Positions 61,750 to 64,000 of a stretch of DNA of 64,000 bases are shown here, piece after piece (within the stretch, counting starts at the first letter, position 1; each line of letters starts with the position of its first letter). The notes below the pieces were generated by a model that made no database searches, was not told where the DNA came from, and saw nothing but the letters and a program-made list of their open reading frames with translations. Location of the stretch: positions 496,986 through 560,985 of the forward strand of contig NZ_JALMEW010000001.1 of assembly GCF_023094245.1 (NCBI RefSeq). The letters run 5' to 3'. Position numbers and translations under genes: made by a program. This stretch comes from Halomonas getboli (GTDB lineage Bacteria; Pseudomonadota; Gammaproteobacteria; Pseudomonadales; Halomonadaceae).

Positions 61750-64000
61750 ATGATCATCGCTACCGTGGTATCCATCACCGGTCAGGCTTGGGCGCGCGAC
61801 GCCGAGGGCCATCTTCGTGAGCTTCGGGTCGGGGACACGCTGCAGGAGGGGGAGACGCTGGTCACCTCCGATAACGGGCGTGCGGTGCTGGATTTCGGCG
61901 ATAATCTCGACCCCACGGTCATTGCCGGCGGCGAAGAAGTCGTCATGACCCTGGAGCTGGCGTCTGACCATTCGGTGGCCAGCGAGGAGGCCAGCGCCCA
62001 GGACGGCGACATCGAGGCGCTGCTGACGGCCATCGATGAAGGGCAGGGCGACCTGCTCGAGACCCTCGATGCCACCGCCGCCGGTGGTGCCGGTGGTGCG
62101 GGCGGCGGTGACAGCGGCCACAGCTTCGTGCGGCTGCTTCGGATCAGTGAGAGCGTCAGCCCGCTGGCCTTCAACTATGGCCTCAATGCCTTCGAGGGGC
62201 CGAATCAGGTCGACTTCGATCCCGCGGTCGTGCCCGTGGAAGAAGAGGCCAATGATATCCCGACGGTCGACACTCAGGACCTCAATGACGATGGCGATGT
62301 GGTCTGGGAATCGGCGCTCACCGACGGCAGCGGTGGCGGCAGCCTGACCACCAGCGGCGCCTTCCAGATCGATACCGGCGTGGATGCGCTCGACCTGATC
62401 GAGGTTCAGGACGCCAGCGGCGCCTGGATTGCCATCGCCGCCAACGGCACGGAAGTCCAGGGCACCTACGGCACGCTGACGGTCAATACCGATGGCAGCT
62501 GGAGCTACACGCTGGGCGACAACACCCTGGATCATGACGGCGTCGACCAGACCGGCGCGGCCGACCAGGTGCAGGATCAGTTCGGCGTCCGTGTGACCGA
62601 CGACGACGGCGACGTGTCCGATCCGGCGACGCTGACCATCGACGTCAATGACGACGGTCCGGTAGCCGTCGACGACAGCGTGACCGACACCGTGCCGGAA
62701 GACGGCAGCATCGATATCGACGTCTTCGCCAACGATACCGCCGGGGCCGACGGCGTCGATCTGCAGAATGGCATCGTCGTGTCCTCCGATCCCGCCAAGG
62801 GTTCGGTGATCTACAACGGTGACGGCACCTTCACCTATCAGGCCAATGCCGGGGCCGAGGGCGCGGACAGCTTCAGCTACACCATCACCGACGCCGATGG
62901 CGACACCGACACCGCGACGGTGAACCTGACCATTGCCGAGGATTCCACGCCCCAGGTGGTGACGCTCGGCCTTCGTGCAGAAGGCAACATGGTGTGGGAG
63001 TCGGCGCTGTCGGATGGCAGCGGTGGCGGCACCACGACGATCAGCGGCACGCCGGAGATCAATACCGGGAACGACCAGCTGGCGCTGATCGAGGTCAAGG
63101 ATGTGAACGGTGACTGGATCGCGATCGATTCAGACGGCACCGTCGTGCAGGGCACCTACGGAACCGTGACCGTCGACACCGATGGCAGCTGGCAGTATGT
63201 GCTGACGGATAACACCCTGGATCACGACGATCCCACCCGTACCGGCGCCGGCGACCAGGTGCAGGAACTGTTCGATGTACGCTTCACCGACGACGACGGT
63301 GACGTCTCCGATCCTGCGACGCTGACCATCGACGTCAATGATGACGGTCCGGTCGCCGTCGACGACAGCGTGACCGACGAGGTGGCGGAAGACGGCAGCG
63401 TCGAGATCGGCGTCTTCGCCAACGACACCGCCGGCGCCGACGGCGTGGATCTGCAGACCGGCATCACCGTCACGACCGATCCTTCCAAGGGCACGGTCAC
63501 CTACAACGGTGACGGTACCTTCACCTACCAGGCCAATGCCGGGGCCGAGGGCGATGACAGCTTCAGCTACACCGTCACCGACGCCGATGGCGATACATCG
63601 ACGGCGACGGTTAGCCTGAGCATCGCCGAGGACTCCACCCCGACCGTGACCGTGGCCGACGCCAGCGTCGACGAGACCGGCGGGCTGTCGTCCGACACCC
63701 AGTCGTTCACCACCAGCTACGGCAACGACAGCGCCGGCACCCTGTCGCTGAGCGCGACCGGCGCCACCTGGGATGCCGCCAGCAACACCCTGACGGCCGA
63801 CAACGGTGACTGGCAGATCGTGGTCAATGGCGACGGCACCTACACCGTGACCCAGCTGCAGGTGATGACGCACCCCGACGGCAGCGATCCGAACGACCCG
63901 ATCACGGTCAACGTGACCGCCAGCATCACCGACAACGAAGGCGACCCGGCGACGGACGCCTTCACCGTCACCTTCCTGGATGACGGCCCGGTGGCGGCCA
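61750..64000 (+). CDS. Giant LapA/BapA-type adhesin, N-terminal part (partial, runs off the window)
   Basis: The first 750 codons of a surface adhesin are present, with no stop before the window ends. Residues 1-125 form a LapA-type retention module (MIIATVVSITGQAWARDAEG, then LETLDATAAGGAGGAGGGDSGHSFVRLL). Thr-Ala-Ala-Gly at residues 109-112 matches the LapG protease cleavage site, which in Pseudomonas LapA is a double alanine at 108-109. No ordinary signal peptide is seen, as expected for a type I secretion substrate. From about residue 172 two 230-residue repeats follow with Ca-binding-type Asp-rich VTDDDGDVSDPATLTIDVNDDGPVAVDDSV and cadherin/VCBS-like DGTFTYQANAGAEG segments. Then different repeats begin. 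Confidence 0.92.
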   Translation, partial: MIIATVVSITGQAWARDAEGHLRELRVGDTLQEGETLVTSDNGRAVLDFGDNLDPTVIAGGEEVVMTLELASDHSVASEEASAQDGDIEALLTAIDEGQGDLLETLDATAAGGAGGAGGGDSGHSFVRLLRISESVSPLAFNYGLNAFEGPNQVDFDPAVVPVEEEANDIPTVDTQDLNDDGDVVWESALTDGSGGGSLTTSGAFQIDTGVDALDLIEVQDASGAWIAIAANGTEVQGTYGTLTVNTDGSWSYTLGDNTLDHDGVDQTGAADQVQDQFGVRVTDDDGDVSDPATLTIDVNDDGPVAVDDSVTDTVPEDGSIDIDVFANDTAGADGVDLQNGIVVSSDPAKGSVIYNGDGTFTYQANAGAEGADSFSYTITDADGDTDTATVNLTIAEDSTPQVVTLGLRAEGNMVWESALSDGSGGGTTTISGTPEINTGNDQLALIEVKDVNGDWIAIDSDGTVVQGTYGTVTVDTDGSWQYVLTDNTLDHDDPTRTGAGDQVQELFDVRFTDDDGDVSDPATLTIDVNDDGPVAVDDSVTDEVAEDGSVEIGVFANDTAGADGVDLQTGITVTTDPSKGTVTYNGDGTFTYQANAGAEGDDSFSYTVTDADGDTSTATVSLSIAEDSTPTVTVADASVDETGGLSSDTQSFTTSYGNDSAGTLSLSATGATWDAASNTLTADNGDWQIVVNGDGTYTVTQLQVMTHPDGSDPNDPITVNVTASITDNEGDPATDAFTVTFLDDGPVAA
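62263..63642 (+). repeat. Two tandem 690-bp repeats in the adhesin gene
   Basis: Unit 1 spans 62263-62952 and unit 2 spans 62953-63642. Landmarks such as VWESALxDGSGGG, DVNDDGPVAVDDSVTD and IAEDSTP recur exactly 690 bases (230 residues) apart. Copies are similar but not identical; the first 30 or so codons and parts of the middle have diverged. Confidence 0.9.

Overview
The window looks like a chromosomal segment of a halophilic or marine gammaproteobacterium, most likely a Halomonas or Chromohalobacter relative. This is inferred from the high GC content, the abundance of TRAP, TTT and ABC importers, the betaine/carnitine catabolic genes, and the housekeeping gene neighbourhoods. No lineage marker such as rRNA is present. 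No phage, insertion sequence, CRISPR array, tRNA or rRNA gene was seen.

Layout. (1) 0-6 kb, + strand: a TRAP transporter permease, an aldehyde dehydrogenase, a beta-hydroxyacid-type dehydrogenase and an AraC regulator, which look like one uptake-and-oxidation cluster. A YddG-like exporter and a CsaA-like protein follow. (2) 6-11.5 kb: a TctA-TctB fusion permease, a TctC binding protein and a PrpF/GalD-family tautomerase on the - strand, with a divergent LysR regulator, which look like a tricarboxylate-type acid module. (3) 11.6-22 kb, - strand: a compact operon of ten genes. It encodes a TmpA-like 2-oxoglutarate oxygenase, a TmpB-like HD-domain oxygenase, an AruI-like TPP decarboxylase, an orphan ProX-like quaternary-amine binding protein, an AruH-like transaminase, a complete HisJQMP-type ABC importer and an ALDH10-like aminoaldehyde dehydrogenase. 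(4) 22-27 kb: three GlxA-type AraC regulators, a gamma-butyrobetaine-hydroxylase-like oxygenase and a small Rieske protein. (5) 29-31.3 kb: cdhC-cdhA-cdhB for carnitine to glycine betaine. Regions 3-5 together look like a system for degrading a cationic, probably trimethylated, amino acid or betaine. This is the most interesting part of the window.

(6) 27-29 kb: a PiuC-type hydroxylase and a secreted protein with a slippage-prone (Glu-Gly-Gly) tandem repeat. (7) 31.5-37.3 kb: argF, grxD, rnt, argG, an HlyU-family protein and a DUF294 nucleotidyltransferase-like protein, with two related heptanucleotide arrays between genes. (8) 37.3-42.7 kb: a signalling operon with a single-domain response regulator, a membrane-anchored PAS-like/exonuclease fusion, a two-helix membrane peptide and a sodium/solute-symporter histidine kinase. 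(9) 42.8-46.1 kb: a glutathione transferase, then a periplasmic rhodanese, a YeeE/YedE (TsuA-like) transporter and a small Cys-containing membrane protein. (10) 46-55 kb, - strand: an ElyC/YdcF-like protein, nth, a stand-alone RnfB-like ferredoxin, metG, a PAS-GGDEF-EAL protein, thiI and a 93-residue unknown.

(11) 55.4-64 kb, + strand: a Lap-type adhesin system. It has a TolC protein fused to an OmpA domain, a LapB-like ABC exporter with a TTG start, a LapC-like adaptor, a LuxR-type regulator, and the first 750 codons of a giant adhesin. The adhesin carries an N-terminal retention module with a LapG-type Thr-Ala-Ala-Gly site and 690-bp internal repeats. It runs off the end of the window.
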